A stretch of 64,000 nucleotides of DNA from Plotosus lineatus (GCA_024760905.1 CM045731.1:53048501-53112500); one strand, 5' to 3'; counted from the stretch's first letter, positions 1 through 11,900 are shown. Program-made: numbers and translations. Notes: generated by a model from the letters alone, not told the origin.

Positions 1-50
1 AACAGGAAAAAGAGATATGTTAGATTTTGGTATCAAGACTGATATTCAAG

Positions 51-400
51 TGGGGCAGTGGTATAGGTGTGGTATAGGTGCTGGATCGCTGATCCCAAGG
101 TTGGGGGTTCAAGCCCTACTCACCACAGGTTGTACTGTCCCCCCAGTGCAGCTAACTGTGTTATCAAAGGCCGGCCATGTCTCTCACTATCTATGGTGTG
201 AGGCATGCAAGAGAACCATTGCTGACTTTCGACAAGAGTAGGCTGCAATGCAGTCAGTGTGTTTCCGCCCTGCGATTGCGTGGCGAGCTGTCCAGAGTGT
301 ACTCTGCCCTCGCCCAGAGTCGGCTGGGATGGGCGCCAGCCTCCCCTCGACCCTAATTTAGATACAAGCGGTTACAAAAAATGAACTGATGATGATGACT
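51..400 (+). repeat. SINE type B (tRNA-like head, ATGA-type tail)
   Basis: A tRNA-like head runs through 'gctggatcgctgatccc' to a box-B-like 'gggttcaagccc'. The central body ('ggccggccatgtctctcact', then the block containing 'gaaccattgctgactttcg') is shared with all type A and B SINEs here. The tail is 'agcggttacaaaaaatgaac' followed by GATGAT repeats. A box-A-like region (ggtataggtg) is duplicated at the 5' end. Related copies lie at 437, 16765, 17446 and 46483. Confidence 0.75.
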
Positions 401-436
401 GATATTCAGATGTGTCAATGAAAATTTAAAATGAAC

Positions 437-762
437 AGGCATGATAGCCTGGGAGTAGGGTGCTGGATTACTGATCCCAAGGTTATGGGTTTAAGCCCCA
501 CTGTCACAGGTTGTCACTGCTGTCCCCCCAATGCAGCTAATTGGCTTATCAACGGTGGCCATGTCTCTCATTGTCTGTGGTGAGAAGTTCACGTAAAAGA
601 ACCATTGCAGGCTTTCATCAAGAGTAGCTGCATAGCTGTCAGTGTGTTCCTGCCCTGTGATGGCATGGCGTACTTTGCTCCCCACCAGTTGACTGAGAGA
701 CGCACCAACCTCCCTGCGATCTTAATTAGGATTAAGTGGCTCAGAAAAGGAATGAATGAATA
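437..762 (+). repeat. SINE type B, diverged copy
   Basis: It has the same order of blocks as the copy at 51-400: a 'gggtgctggattactgatcc' head, the 'ggccatgtctctcattgtct' body and the 'ggattaagtggctcagaaaa' tail ending in GAATGAATGAAT. It is more diverged and its box A is poor. Confidence 0.7.
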
Positions 763-870
763 ATTCACCAAAACCATCAAATTATTTCTACTAGGGACCC
801 AGGGTCAACACAAACACACCATCATTTACAGTTACACTCACACCTAGGTGAAATTTGGAAAAGACAAATA

Positions 871-1518
871 CAGTGGTACCTCACCTTATGAAATTAGTCC
901 GTTCCAGAAGCGGTTTCGGAACCTGGATTTTTCATAAGTAGAACCGCATTTTACATGTAAAACACGTGATTCATTCCAAGGCCCCCGATACTACCCCCAA
1001 AACCCTTTAAAATTATAAAAGGATACCTTTTAAGGTACTTACTTTGTGTTGATCATGTCTTCTTAGCAAAGTTATAATCTTACAAATGTTTATGTAAGGC
1101 TAAAAGCCTGAACCAAAAATAAAGTTGCATTGAGCACACTTGAAAAACTCATGAACCAACAGTAACTCTGTCCTTTACACGAAAAGCATCATAGGTATTA
1201 TGGAGATACAGCTCCATAATAGCCAATAGGAAGGAGCTGCGTCATCCCTCCTAGCCAATGGGAGGCCAGCGGGGCGGGATGTTGGGAGATAGCCAATGGG
1301 AGGGAGCTTCGTCATCCCGCCTAGCCAATGGGAGGCCAGCGGGGTGGGATGTTGGGAGATAGTCAATGGCAGAGCAACTCGTGCATTGTTTGAATTTTTG
1401 AGATGGTGCTTTCGTAACGTGAACTTGCTTCGTATCCCGAGACAAAAATTTTAGGAAAATGTTTTTCGTAACCTGGATTTTTCATTTGTTGGGACTATCG
1501 TAAAGTGAGGTACCACTG
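871..1518. mobile_element. Tigger/pogo-like nonautonomous DNA transposon
   Basis: The ends are inverted: CAGTGGTACCTCACCTTATG on the left and the complement of CAGTGGTACCTCACTTTACG on the right. TA lies just outside both ends (869-870, 1519-1520), as expected for a TA target duplication of the Tc1/mariner superfamily. 'aacctggatttttcat' occurs near both ends in the same orientation. There is no transposase. A 70-bp tandem unit beginning 'agccaatggg' starts at 1221, 1291 and 1361. A truncated relative lies at 29885-30218. Confidence 0.8.
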
Positions 1519-1720
1519 TAGTTGATTGTACATGTTTTTTGGACTGTGGGAGGAAACAGGAGTACCCAGAGAAATTCCACGCAAGCATGGAAAGGATGCA
1601 AACTCCACATACCTGGACTCAAACACAGGATCTTCTTGGTGCGAGGCAGATATGCTAACCATAAGCTCCCAATTTGCCCTGCCCTTGCCAATAAACAGTG
1701 ATGTGTGAAGTCAAACATCA
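1519..1720 (-). repeat. Fish repeat family C fragment (tRNA-like SINE)
   Basis: In the minus orientation this reads as the 'tttcctcccacagtcc' segment typical of the common fish repeat whose full copies here have a tRNA-like head, a 'tgtggagtttgcatgttctc' centre and a 'ggattaagcggttcagaaaa' tail. Only the middle is present. Confidence 0.65.
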
Positions 1721-1905
1721 CTCTTAACATAAATCTCCATAGTCCCAGGTCGTTCTTAAAGACTTCTTAGTCCCATGGTTCAAATTTTTGAGTAAAAAAC
1801 ATTTTTTGTGGACACAGAGTGAGCTGCAAGACTCTTGCAAGTCTTGAGTTCTTCTGCTTGTTTTTTTTTTCTTTGGCTTCATGTTTATGTAAATTTCCAT
1901 CACAG

Positions 1906-2105
1906 AGACTGATATGAGTTCTTCTCCAAGAAGGCGGGCATACAGCACCAATCAGATTGAAAATTATAATCCTCTGAAGAAGGTCTACACTTCCAGTGAC
2001 CCAAGTTCAGTGGTGGGGAAAAATCCTTTGAGAAGAGTCAAGGTCCAGGAACTCAGTGGACATATGAGTCCTGATAATGGAGCCCAATGGAAGATGAATT
2101 ATCAG
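1906..2105 (+). CDS. vwa5b1: vwa5b1 internal exon (first exon in window)
   Basis: This exon belongs to a von Willebrand factor A domain-containing protein 5B. The acceptor CACAG ends at 1905 behind a T-rich tract, and the donor ATCAG|GTTAGT lies after 2105. The exon enters with two bases of a split codon and leaves in phase 0, which fits the next exon at 11354. It encodes a Ser/Arg/Pro-rich linker (TDMSSSPRRRAYSTNQIEN, later GKNPLRRVKVQELSG) of the kind lying after the vWA domain in VWA5B proteins. Domain-bearing upstream exons are outside the window. The assignment rests on this and the clearer downstream exons. The AG near 1930 is a possible alternative acceptor. Confidence 0.7.
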
Positions 2106-2359
2106 GTTAGTAAGACTTCAAAACATTCTGCCATTATACTTGTGAGCCTTTTAGAGCTGTTTCTGTGTTGTATATATACATATGTGTATATATTCACCTC
2201 CTTGATCTTTGCTATGTTTTAACGTGGAACTGAAATGGAATAAATAATAAAAAAAATAATCTGAATTATCCAGAGGTTTTTGAGATGTCTTGTCACAGGG
2301 TCTATATGTGGTTAAAAATGCCATTGTAAGAGAAAAAGTATCGCACGTAGAACAGTCAT

Positions 2360-3372
2360 CACTCAACATAAACATACCCACATGGGCTGGTTTGTTTGGA
2401 CCCGGAAATGAAACTGAGAAGCAAGGTCAAGGACAAGGACAAACACACGGAGAGAGTAAACAAACTGGGGATTGAAGGTGCGCCCACGGCCCTACGTTTG
2501 ACATCTTGACATGGAATATCGGCGGTCTACATAAACATGACAATGAATTTTCACAGGTGAAGCGTTTGAGCTGCAAATTTGATATTGTGTGTTTTTGTGA
2601 ATCATTCGTGCGAGCTCAAAATGAATTCTCAACATTTATGTCTGGTTATCGACCACTTAATTCAATCAGGGATAAAATAAAGCAGCTAGGTCGATACAGT
2701 GGAGGTGTGACTGCTTTTATAAAAGAGATGTGGATGCAGAATTATATTGTTGTCAGACTGTATGAATATTTTCAAAACACGGTTGTTTTATTGCTGAGAT
2801 CCAAATATTTTGACTGGGATAAAGACACCATACTTGTATTTACCTATATTTCACCAGAGGGGTCCCCAGTTTATGACCGCAATGAGAGTGATGATGATGG
2901 TATTGACATCCTAGTGCATTATATTAACATTATAGTTGCTGATTACCCAGATAAACAATTACTCTTAGCTGGTGACCTAAATGCAAGGACTAAAGACTTT
3001 CTAGACTTTATTCCTGATGATAATATGGATTTTATCCAAAACGATATTGATGACTATCCTTTAGATCATTTTGAAATGCCTCGTTCAAGTCGAGATAATC
3101 TTAACCATAATAATTTTGGAAAAAAGTTAGTAGAATTGTGTTGTACTTTTGGAACTTCGTTGTTTCCATGAGTTAAGGATTTTGGAGTTGGCACTTGTGA
3201 TGTCTCTGACCATTTTCCTATACATTGTTCCTTGAATATCGAGCAACTTGGTATGAATTGTACTGAACATGATACACCGGAACTATATTTCCCAACATAT
3301 TCCCAATCTGGTCCCCACTCAACCAGAGAATGGACCAAATATATATGGACAAAGAGCAATGTGACTTATTTA
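2360..3372 (+). mobile_element. Non-RTE LINE, 5' part with AP-endonuclease ORF
   Basis: The reading frame at 2506-3171 begins TWNIGGLHKHDNEF and includes CFCESFVRAQNEF and LLLAGDLNARTKDF, the conserved blocks of an APE-type endonuclease of non-LTR retrotransposons. The frame ends at a stop at 3169 and the following sequence is degenerate. The element is interrupted by an RTE fragment at 3373 and resumes at 3912 in the reverse transcriptase, so the fingers region is missing. The clade is not certain: the zinc-knuckle-like C-terminus and TGTC tail of the 3' part differ from RTE. The left boundary is approximate. Confidence 0.6.
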
Positions 3373-3911
3373 ATGCAGCCATGAGGCGGGGGGGGCACTA
3401 ACCAGTGTCTCTCCCCCTTATGCCAGTCCCAAGCCCGGAAAAATGCAGAGGGTTGCGACAGGAAGGGCATCTGGCATAAAACTTCTGCCACATTAAAAAT
3501 GCAAATGGTCAAAAAAAAATTCATAGCGGATCGGTCGAGGCCCGGGTTAACAACGACCACCATCAGTGCTGTTAACCAACAGGGTGCTGATAGAAATTGG
3601 ACTACTGTTGATCGAAGACGTCGAAGAAGGAGAGGTGGGACGCGTGTCCGTAGGCAGAGAGAGAAGAGGAAATGCGTGAGCCTAGGACTGAGAGTAGGGA
3701 CTTTGAATGTTGGAACTATGCAAGGAAAAGATAGGGAGCTGGCTGACATGATGCAGAGGAGGAAGGTGGACATACTGTGTGTTCAGGAGACCAGGTGGAA
3801 AGGTAGCAAGGCTAGAGGCTTAGGAGCAGGGTTTAAGGTAGCGGTGTCAAAGGCCAAACAGAGGGCGTATGATGACTTGTATGATAGGTTGAACAGTAAG
3901 GAGGGAGAAAA
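3373..3911 (+). mobile_element. Internally deleted RTE-like LINE fragment nested in another LINE
   Basis: It carries the RTE 5' region ('gtctctccc', 'tcggtcgaggcccgggttaa') and the start of the endonuclease (LRVGTLNVGTM, CVQETRWKGSKARG). At about 3838 it jumps to sequence about 850 bases further along the element ('gtagcggtgtcaaaggccaa'), compared with the copy at 5603-8634. It has no 3' tail. The direct repeat TTATTTA at 3366-3372 and 3912-3918 may be a target duplication, though 7 bp is short. Confidence 0.7.
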
Positions 3912-5376
3912 TTATTTAGTAATCTATCAGCTTGTGTTAGAACGTCCCATGGTCTCTCTCAATATTTTGATTGTAGCATAGGCACAAGACAAGGGTGCAT
4001 CCTTAGTCCCCAATTGTTCATAATTTTTATAAATCAACTCGTAGAGTGTATGGAACAGTTTGGTGGTCGAGATTTATATATTTCTCCTGATGTTAGTAAT
4101 TTGTATGCTCTAATGTTTGCGGATGATGTGTCATCAGTCTCGGATAGTGCTCTCCAGCTGCAGAAGAAAATTTATGGTTTCGAAAAATTTTGTCAACTTA
4201 CTGGAATGAAAGTGAATATTGCAAAGACAAAGGTTATGGTTTTTAGGAATAGTGGTCCTCTGAGATATTATGAAAAATGGTTTTTGTGTGGTCAGAGGCT
4301 AGAGGTTGTTTCTTATTAGAGGTATTTTGGAATTGTGTTCACACCTAGGCTAGTTTGGACGAAGGCTCAGACTACTCTAGCCTCTCAAGCTAACAAAGCT
4401 CTTATGACTATCCATAGATATCAAAAGAGAGCAGGGGTTTTGGATTTTGTAGATCTTTTTAAAATATTCGATGCTGTGGTTAAACCCATATTATGTTATG
4501 GTTCAGAATTTTGCAGTACCACTTATTGTAAAATTATTGAGCAAATACAAATAAAAACTTGTAAATATTTCTTGAAAGTTGGCAAAAATTGTTGGAATAA
4601 TATGGTTTTAGGTGAATGTGGCAGGTTCCCCCTACAAATTACTTATATGACATGGGCCGTTAAATTTTGGTGTAGACTTTTAATACTTCCAAGTTCTAGA
4701 TTACCTCACCAGTTCTATTTAATGCTGAAGGCATTAGATGAGTCTGGACGCACAACCTAGGCATCATATATTAAAAATAATTTGTTTAGACTGGGGTTTG
4801 ACTTCACTTGGATATCAGAGGATATTGGTGATGTTGATATTTTTATTTCAGTTTTTAAGCAGATAATCTCTTCCAAAATTGGCATTCATCGTTACAAAAC
4901 ACATCTAAGTCCTCTAGTTATTTACTGTTCAAGTCCCTTCTAAATGTTTAAACATACATTAACTCAGATATAGCACCTTATTTGAGAATCTATTTAGCAA
5001 ATTTTCGATGTGGTACTTTTAAACTTTGCACTGAGACTGGTAGATATAAAAATGTTCCTTATAATTTAAGATTTTGTCCTTTATGTGAGAAAAACAATAT
5101 CTATGAAATTGTAGATGAAATCCATGTAATACTTTATTGCAAAGGCTACATGGGTGTAAGAAATACATTATTAAGTAAATATTTGAAGTACCCCTTATCA
5201 CAACACAGTTTCATTAATATTATGTCATCAACTGATGTTAATACAATCCGAAGCCTATGCATATTTCTTATCCATGTTAAGAAAATCAGAAATTCAACTG
5301 GTCTACAACAATAGTTCATGCTTTAATTTATTCATTTTGTCTGTATTTTGGGATAATGGCCTTTTATTGAATAAAA

Positions 5377-5424
<48 letters not shown>
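3912..5424 (+). mobile_element. Non-RTE LINE, 3' part (RT core to TGTC tail)
   Basis: It resumes with RT motif B-like 'GTRQGCILSPQLFIIFINQL' and motif C 'LMFADDVSSVSDSA', then a thumb-like region (KAQTTLASQANKALMTI, LFKIFDAVVKPILCYGSEF). The C-terminal segment (frame 4982-5314) has CPLCEKNN...DEIHVILYC, a Cys/His arrangement seen at the C-terminus of some APE LINEs. The element ends at 'tattgaataaaatg' followed directly by a (TGTC)n run at 5377-5424. Several stops break the frame, so it is a dead copy. The clade was not resolved. Confidence 0.6.
5377..5424. repeat. (TGTC)n tetranucleotide tail
   Basis: Twelve or so uninterrupted TGTC units follow the LINE 3' end, most simply its replicated 3' tail. 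Confidence 0.9.
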
Positions 5425-5602
5425 AAAAATGCCATTGTTTGTTGCACTGAGCTCAGTGGGGACAATTTCCCATTAGGTATCAGTCCGTTGAAGTTTTCTT
5501 TAACTACATGGTTATGTAACATTAAGATAATTCGATTAAATTAGCTCTTAACACATCAACAAGCTTTTCATAATGTTAGAACAGATCTTATATTAGTTTC
5601 AG

Positions 5603-8600
5603 GTTTCGGTGGAATGCTACTGGGGGGTGGGGGGGGGGGCACAAACCAGTGTCTCTCCCTCATGCTGGTCCCAAGCCCGAATAAATGCAGAAGGTTGCGT
5701 CAGGAAAGGCATCTGGTGTACAACAAATGCCAAATAAAAAATGTGAGTCAAAACAAAGAATGTCATACCGGATCGGTCAAGGCCCGGATTAACAACGATT
5801 GCCATCAGTGCTGTTAATCAACAGGGTGCTGGTGGAAATTGGACTACTGTTGGTCGAAGACGTCGAAGAAGGAGAGGTGGAAGGCGTGTCCGTAGGCAGA
5901 GAGAGAAGACGAAAGGCATGAGTCCAGGACTGAAAGTAGGGACTTTGAATGTTGGAACTATGGCAGGAAAAGGTACAGAGCTGGCTGACATGATGCAGAG
6001 GAGGAAGGTGGACATACTGTTTGTTCAAGAGACCAGGTGGAAAGGTAGCAAGGCTAGAAGCTTAGGAGCAGGGTTTAAGCTGTTTTTTTCATGGTGTGGA
6101 TGGGAAAAGGAATGGAGTAGGAGTCATCTTGAATGAGGAGTTTGTCAGGAATGTTCTAAAAGTGAAAAGAGTGTCAGACAGAGTGATGAGTCTCAAATTA
6201 GAAATTGGAGGCGTGATGTTCAATGTTGTTAGTGCTTTAGATGAAGTGATGCAGAGTACCCCCAGAGGTGAAAGAGTGGTCATTGGAGCAGACTTCAATG
6301 GACATGTTGGTGCAGGAAACAGAGGGGATGAGGAAATAATGGGCAGGTTTGGTATCCAAGACAGGAACGCAGAAGGACAGATGTTGGTAGATTTTGCAAA
6401 AAGGATGGAAATGGCTGTGGTAAATACTTTCTTCCAGAAGAGACAGGAGCATACTTACAAAAGTGGAGGTAGGAGCACACAAGTAGACTACATCCTGTGT
6501 AGGTGATGTAATTTGAAGGAAGTCAGTGACTGCAAAGTAGTAGCGGGTGAGAGTGTTGCCAAACAGCATAGTATGGTGGTGTGCAGGATGACACTGATGG
6601 TGAGGAAGGTGAAGAAGGCAAAGGCAGAGCAGAAGACAAAGTGGTGGAAGCTGAAAAAGGAAGAGTGTCGTGTGGTCTTCAAGGAGGAGTTGAAACAGGC
6701 TTTGGGTGGTCAGGAAGTGCTTCCAGATGACTGGACAACTACAGCAAATGTGATCAGGGAGACAGGTAGGAGAATACTTGGTGTATCATCTGGAAGGAGA
6801 GTAGATAAGGAGACTTGGTGGTGGAATGAGGAAGTGCAGGAGTGTGTACAAAGGAAGAGGTTAGCTAAGAAGTGGGACATTGAGAGGACCAAAGAGAGTA
6901 AACAGGAGTACAGGGAGACACAGTGTAAGGTGAAGGTAGTGGTGTCAAAGGCCAAACAGAGGGCGTATGATGACTTGTATGCTTGGTTGGAAAGTAAAGA
7001 AGGAGAAAATGATTTATATAGGTTGGCACAGCAGAGAAATAGAGAGGGAAGGATGTGCAGCAAGTTAGAGTGATTAAGCACCGAGAGGGAAATGTATTGA
7101 CTGATGACAGAAGTGTGCTGGGAAGATGGAAAGAGTACTTTGAAGAGCTGATGAATGAGGGAGAAAAAAGAGTAAAAGAGGTGACCGTTGAGGACCAGGA
7201 GGTAGCAAAGATTAGTCAGGGTGAAGTGAGGAGGGCATTAAAGAGGATGAAGAAAGGAAAGGCAGTTGGCCCTGAAGACATACCGGTGGAGGTATGGAAG
7301 TGTCTAGGAGAGGTAGCAGTAGATTTCCTGACAAGAACATTCAACAAGGTCTTTGAGAGTGAGAGGATGCCAGAGGAATGGAGAAGAAGTGTGCTGGTGC
7401 CCATTTTGAAGAACAAGAAAATGCAGAGTTGTGGCAACTACAGAGGGATAAAGTTGATGAGCCATATGATGAAGTTATGGGAAAGAATAGTGGAAGCGAG
7501 ACTAAGGGCAAAGGTCAGCATTTGTGAACAACAGTTTGGTTTCATGCCAAGAAAGAGAACCACAGATGCAGTGTTTGCCTTGAGGATGTTAATAGAGAAG
7601 TACAGAGAAGGTCAGACAGAGCTGCATTGTGCCTCTGTGGATCTGGAGAAAGCGTATGAAAGGGTGCCGAGGGAGGAACTGTGATATTGCATGAGGAAGT
7701 GTGGAGTAGTAGAGAAGTATGTTAGAGTGGTGCAGGACATGTCTGAGAGATGTAAGACAGTGGTGAGGTGTGCTTTCAGTGTGACAGAAGAATTCAAGGT
7801 GGAGGTAGGACTACATCAAGGGTCAGCTCTGAGCCCCTTCTTGTTTGCTATGGTGATGGACAGGCTGACAGACGAGGTTAGACAAGATTCCCCATGGACT
7901 ATGATGTTTGCAGATGACATTGTGATCTGTAGTGAGAGCAGAGAACAAGTGCAGGAAAATCTAGAGAGGTGGAGGTATGCCCTGCCCTGGAAAGAAGGGG
8001 AATGAAGGTTAGCCTCAGTAAAACAGAATACATGTGTCTGAATGACACGGACCCAGGAGGAACGGTGAGGTTACAGGGAGCAGAGATAAGGAAGGTGGAG
8101 GATTTTAAGTACTTAGGCTCAACAATTAGAGCGGTGGAGAGTGTGGAAAAGAGGTGAAGAAGCGTGTGCAGGCAGGTTGGAATGGTTGGAGAAAAGTGTC
8201 CGGTGTGATGTGTGATAGGAAGGTATCGGCAAGAATGAAAGGAAAAGTGTACAAGATGGTGTTGAGGCCAGCGATGATGTATGGTTTAGAAACCCTGGGG
8301 AAAAGACAGGAGGCAGAGCTGGAGGTAGCAGAGATGAAAATGTTAAAGTTCTCTTTGGGAGTAACGAGGATGGATAGGATCAGGAATGAGCCCATGAGAG
8401 GTACAGCACATATAAGACGTTTTGGAGACAAAGTCAGATTAAGATAGTTTGGACATGTACAGAGGAGGGATAGTGAGTATATTGGTAGTAGGATGCTGAG
8501 GTTGGAACTACCAGTCAGAAGGCCTGGAGGAAGACCAAAGAGAAGAAGATGCAAAGGATAGGGTGAGATGGAGGCAAATGATTCGCTGTGGCGACCCCTG

Positions 8601-8634
8601 AAGGGAAAAGCCGAAAGGAAAAGAAGAAGAAGAA
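5603..8634 (+). mobile_element. Near full-length RTE-like LINE, inactive
   Basis: This is the most complete copy in the window, about 3.0 kb. In order it has a G-rich 5' end, a 5' region, an APE endonuclease (LKVGTLNVGTMAGKG, VQETRWKGSKARS, VIGADFNGHVGAGNR, GRSTQVDYILCR), a linker (KTKWWKLKKEECRVV), RT motifs (SVDLEKAYERVPREEL as motif A, HQGSALSPFLFAMVMDRL as B, FADDIVICSES as C) and a C-terminal region (GWNGWRKVSGVM, MYGLETLGKR). The 3' end is 'gattcgctgtggcgacccct' plus 'gccgaaaggaaaagaagaag'. Frames are broken near 6505, 7073, 7684, 8005 and 8157. AGTTTCAG at 5595-5602 and 8635-8642 is a probable 8-bp target duplication. RTE (BovB/Expander-like) is the best clade fit by motifs. Confidence 0.8.
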
Positions 8635-8642
8635 AGTTTCAG

Positions 8643-9425
8643 TGGGAAAGGTGTTTTTATTGCTGTTTACAAATAAAATCAGCTTTTATCCTTTTTATGA
8701 AGATATGTAGTTTGACAGTAGATATTCTGTTTTATGCCTTTATTTCTTAAGATTTAAATATTTTCTTGGGTTATCTGTCCAGTGCCAGCTGCTGCAAAAG
8801 AGCATATACTATGATGAAAACTGCGGAAAGGAACGAAATCCTGAGGATTTCACTGTTTATTCAAAGGGGGATTTAAAAAAATATATATTATTTTTGATCT
8901 CATTTCCCAAATCAAGTTCAGACTCAGAACAATTCGATCTTCTTACTGTCACCCTTTCACATAAACATATTTTTCGAATGTGCTACCCAGAGGAGACTAT
9001 TCCCTGAACAATTATGTCAAGAGGGATATTTAAATTTATGGGATGTAATTACCATCTCAGGTTGATGTGCTTTCAGTTAGACATCGGTAATAACTTCCTG
9101 CAGTACATCGCTACATTCCTAGTAATACAAAATCTCCTTTGGTTCAGTTCACGTGTCAGTGCTATAACTGCTATGTCAGTGGAAACATAATGAGGTGACA
9201 AAAATATGACTGACTCAAAAGAGAAACTCAAATGCAATCAAGAATCCAAAGCAAGCATGTGATTCTCTTGCTCTTCTCTCTTAACAAGGATCATCTTATA
9301 CACCAGCACCAAGATTTCTTGAGAAGTGTGTTTATAAGTATACTCATTTACATCAACCAATTTAAGAAAGGAGTAGTTGAGAAAATTTGGAATGTACACT
9401 TAGTAATACTATTGGTCTATTACAA
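8643..9425. other. Intronic sequence without recognised feature
   Basis: This is AT-rich vwa5b1 intron. I see no exon, RNA gene or recognisable repeat in it. Confidence 0.4.
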
Positions 9426-9429
9426 TTTG

Positions 9430-9724
9430 AGGGCGATATGGTGGTGTAGTGGTAAGCACAGCCGCCTCACAGCAAGAACGTTCTGGGTTCGAATACTAAG
9501 TTCGACAAGGGCATTTCCCTGTGGAGTTTGCATGTTCTCCCTGTGTTTGCATGGGTTTCTTAAAGGTAACTCTGGTTTCCTCTCACGGTAAAAAGACATG
9601 TACATCAGGCTAATTGGCTGTTCCTAACTGACCCTATGCTAGCATGACTGGTTGAGTCTGTGATGTGCTAAAATTGCCTGGCAAGCTGTTCATGGTGTAC
9701 CCCGCCTGCACGAATAATAAACGA
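9430..9724 (+). repeat. Fish repeat family C, tRNA-like SINE
   Basis: The head 'atggtggtgtagtggtaagc' holds a box-A-like motif, and 'tctgggttcgaatac' is box-B-like. The centre 'tgtggagtttgcatgttctc' follows. The 3' part ('cctatgctagc', 'tgcctggcaagctgttca') is decayed. Confidence 0.75.
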
Positions 9725-10465
9725 ATAGTATTTCCATATTTTCCATACTATAAGTCGCACTTTTTCGTATTTTGTCTGAAGGTGCGACTTATAGTCCAGA
9801 GTGACTTATATGTGAAATTATTACATATAATTCTGTTCATCATAACAATAAAACATAATTTCACATGTTTGTTATTTTTACATTCACAACCACATGAGGG
9901 CACTCTAAGCTTGGGTACCAGTACTTGCTCATCCACCACTGAAGAAATGTTCCCAAAAAGAAAATCCTATTCTGCGGATTACAAGCTGCAAGTAGTGAGA
10001 TATGCAGCAGAAAATGGTAATCGAGCAGCAGAAACAAAGTTTGGAGTGAACGAGAAACTTGTGAGGGACTGGAGAAAAGCGGAGATTATTATTACCGTAA
10101 TGAAGAAAACAAAAAAGCTAATCGTGGGCTAAAAGCTAGATGGCCACAGCTAGAGGAACGAGCTCGCACATGGGTGCTTGAGCAACAGTGCAGTTGAGTC
10201 TCCACGTCCAGGTAGTTGTCAATGAGATGAATATAAATGACTTTGTGCTCGGACTTTCTTGGTGTTACTGCTTCATGCAACGCAACTGCCTCTCAATCAC
10301 AGCGAGGTCCACAACGTCACAAAAACTGCCAGCAGATTTCCAAGCCAAGGTAGACAGTTTCCATGAGTTTGCGATTTATATGTTTTTTCTTCATTATTAT
10401 GCATTTTTGGCCAATGTGACTTGTACTCCAGAGCAACATTTAGTCTGGAAAATAAGGTAAAAGTT
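9725..10465 (+). mobile_element. Pogo-type DNA transposon remnant with Brinker-like DNA-binding domain
   Basis: The frame 9665-10132 encodes FPKRKSYSADYKLQVVRYAA and NRAAETKFGVNEKLVRDWRK, matching the Brinker-type helix-turn-helix of POGK/pogo-derived transposases. A frameshift follows; downstream bases read ANRGLKARWPQLEERART in another frame. No DDE catalytic part is present. 'ataagtcgcactttttcgta' and 'ggtgcgacttatagtc' near the left end form a short inverted pair. Boundaries are approximate. Confidence 0.65.
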
Positions 10466-11353
10466 TCAGCAAATGAGTGAGTGAGGGAGATGAAGGAATC
10501 AGTCACTGGGATGAAATAAACAAGTCAAGAATTTATAATTATAATACCTAGATTTAGGCAATGCATAAAAGCAGAGCTCCCAACAGATGCTTCTTAATAA
10601 GGGTTCCTACTGAGGTTTGCTTTTTACTGCCCTTCTAGTTTCTGTGTTCATTTCTATTACCTGTCTTGTTGGTTTAATTGTCCATTTAACAAGTGCATGG
10701 TCTGTCAAGCTTTTCATTTTTGTGTTTCCTATTAGTTACTCAAAGTAACAACATAGCTATTAGCACTTGATTCAAAGTCAAAAGTGCTTTATCTCCAAAA
10801 TAGATCTTGTGTGACCTTGCTTCACTGTTGACCTTGACATTCCAAAATCTAATTATCTCAATACTCATGTACGGTAGTGTGTCCAACAAATTTTGGTGAA
10901 AATTCTTGGAAGGCTGTGCTCAGAATTTAGAAAGACAGTACATCCATCAGAACTGATACAAATAAGACTCTAAACAGGTATTATTGTTTTTGATGGAGTT
11001 AACACTAGAACATCAAGTTGTTCTTAGATAAACATTCTGGAATATCAAGGTATGTTTATACAGCTTTACAAAAAAGGTTGTGTGAATTGAATGTGTTGTT
11101 ATGTGGTATCTAAACACATAGCTGTAAAGGGATCGCCTTTCACTGACTAACCCACAACACCCGAGTGCAATTCAGGATGAAAGAGTAGCTTCCTAAATTT
11201 AAAGAAAAGCACAGACACTTCTTAGATTTCTGCTGAGAATATATTTTACGACAGCTGCCACATTATCATGTGAATGTCATGAACTTAAAACTTGCTAATT
11301 TTAAGCATCACATTGAACACACCACTGGAATTTTGTATATTCTCCCCATGCAG
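10466..11353. other. Intronic sequence without recognised feature
   Basis: This is the remainder of the large vwa5b1 intron. No coding or repeat family was recognised. The last 15 bases supply the CCCCATGCAG acceptor. Confidence 0.4.
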
Positions 11354-11549
11354 CCTCAGTTGGCAAGTCTGTGTGCCGCTTCGTCCAAAGGGCATGGATG
11401 CTCACTGCCTGATGAACCATATGGAGATACTGAACCAGACGAGACCCAGGTGAACCCTAATGCACAGGCAGCCACTCGCGGCCTAAACAGGGAAAATGGC
11501 TCCAAATCCTCCAGTGAGAGTCCTTCCTTAGGCAGCACAGGAGAAGCAG
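11354..11549 (+). CDS. vwa5b1: vwa5b1 exon (Ser/Gly-rich linker)
   Basis: The acceptor TCTCCCCATGCAG ends at 11353, and the donor GCAG|GTCAGT follows 11549. The exon enters in phase 0, matching the exon ending at 2105, and leaves after one base of a codon. It encodes PQLASLCAASSKGHGCSLPD and an acidic then Ser-rich stretch (SKSSSESPSLGSTGEA), a low-complexity linker between the vWA part and the conserved C-terminal half. The bases before 11354 stay open in this frame but are intron. Confidence 0.75.
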
Positions 11550-11669
11550 GTCAGTACAGTAACATTGAAATCATTCACATTGAAAGCGTTTAATGCTGTT
11601 ATTTTTGTGTGGTGCAGTGGTCTGGAGACATGGTGTGAAGTGTAAATACCAGCTAGTTGGTATGATTGC

Positions 11670-11900
11670 TAGTTCCATTGGGTAAAGTGTTCTGGGCTTT
11701 GTAGACCTGAGCTCCCTGGCTCATCGGAGCAGCCTTAGCCTACTTTCCATCGCACAAAGTGACTAGGAGTACAACAGGTTACTTTCCCAGTATGTTACCG
11801 GTGCATACTGGCCCAAGGCACACTTGTGCAGAAGTCTCAATGAGATTTGAATTCACAACTTCTCGTTTACGTGCTCTGTACACTGACACTACATCATCAG
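11670..11900 (+). repeat. Fish repeat family D, diverged copy
   Basis: It has the block 'ctggctcatcggagcagcct', a weak 'gactaggagtacaacaggtt' block and 'gcccaaggcacacttgtgca', in the order seen in family D copies at 45250, 54965 and the window's right edge (63896). It sits in a vwa5b1 intron. Confidence 0.45.
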
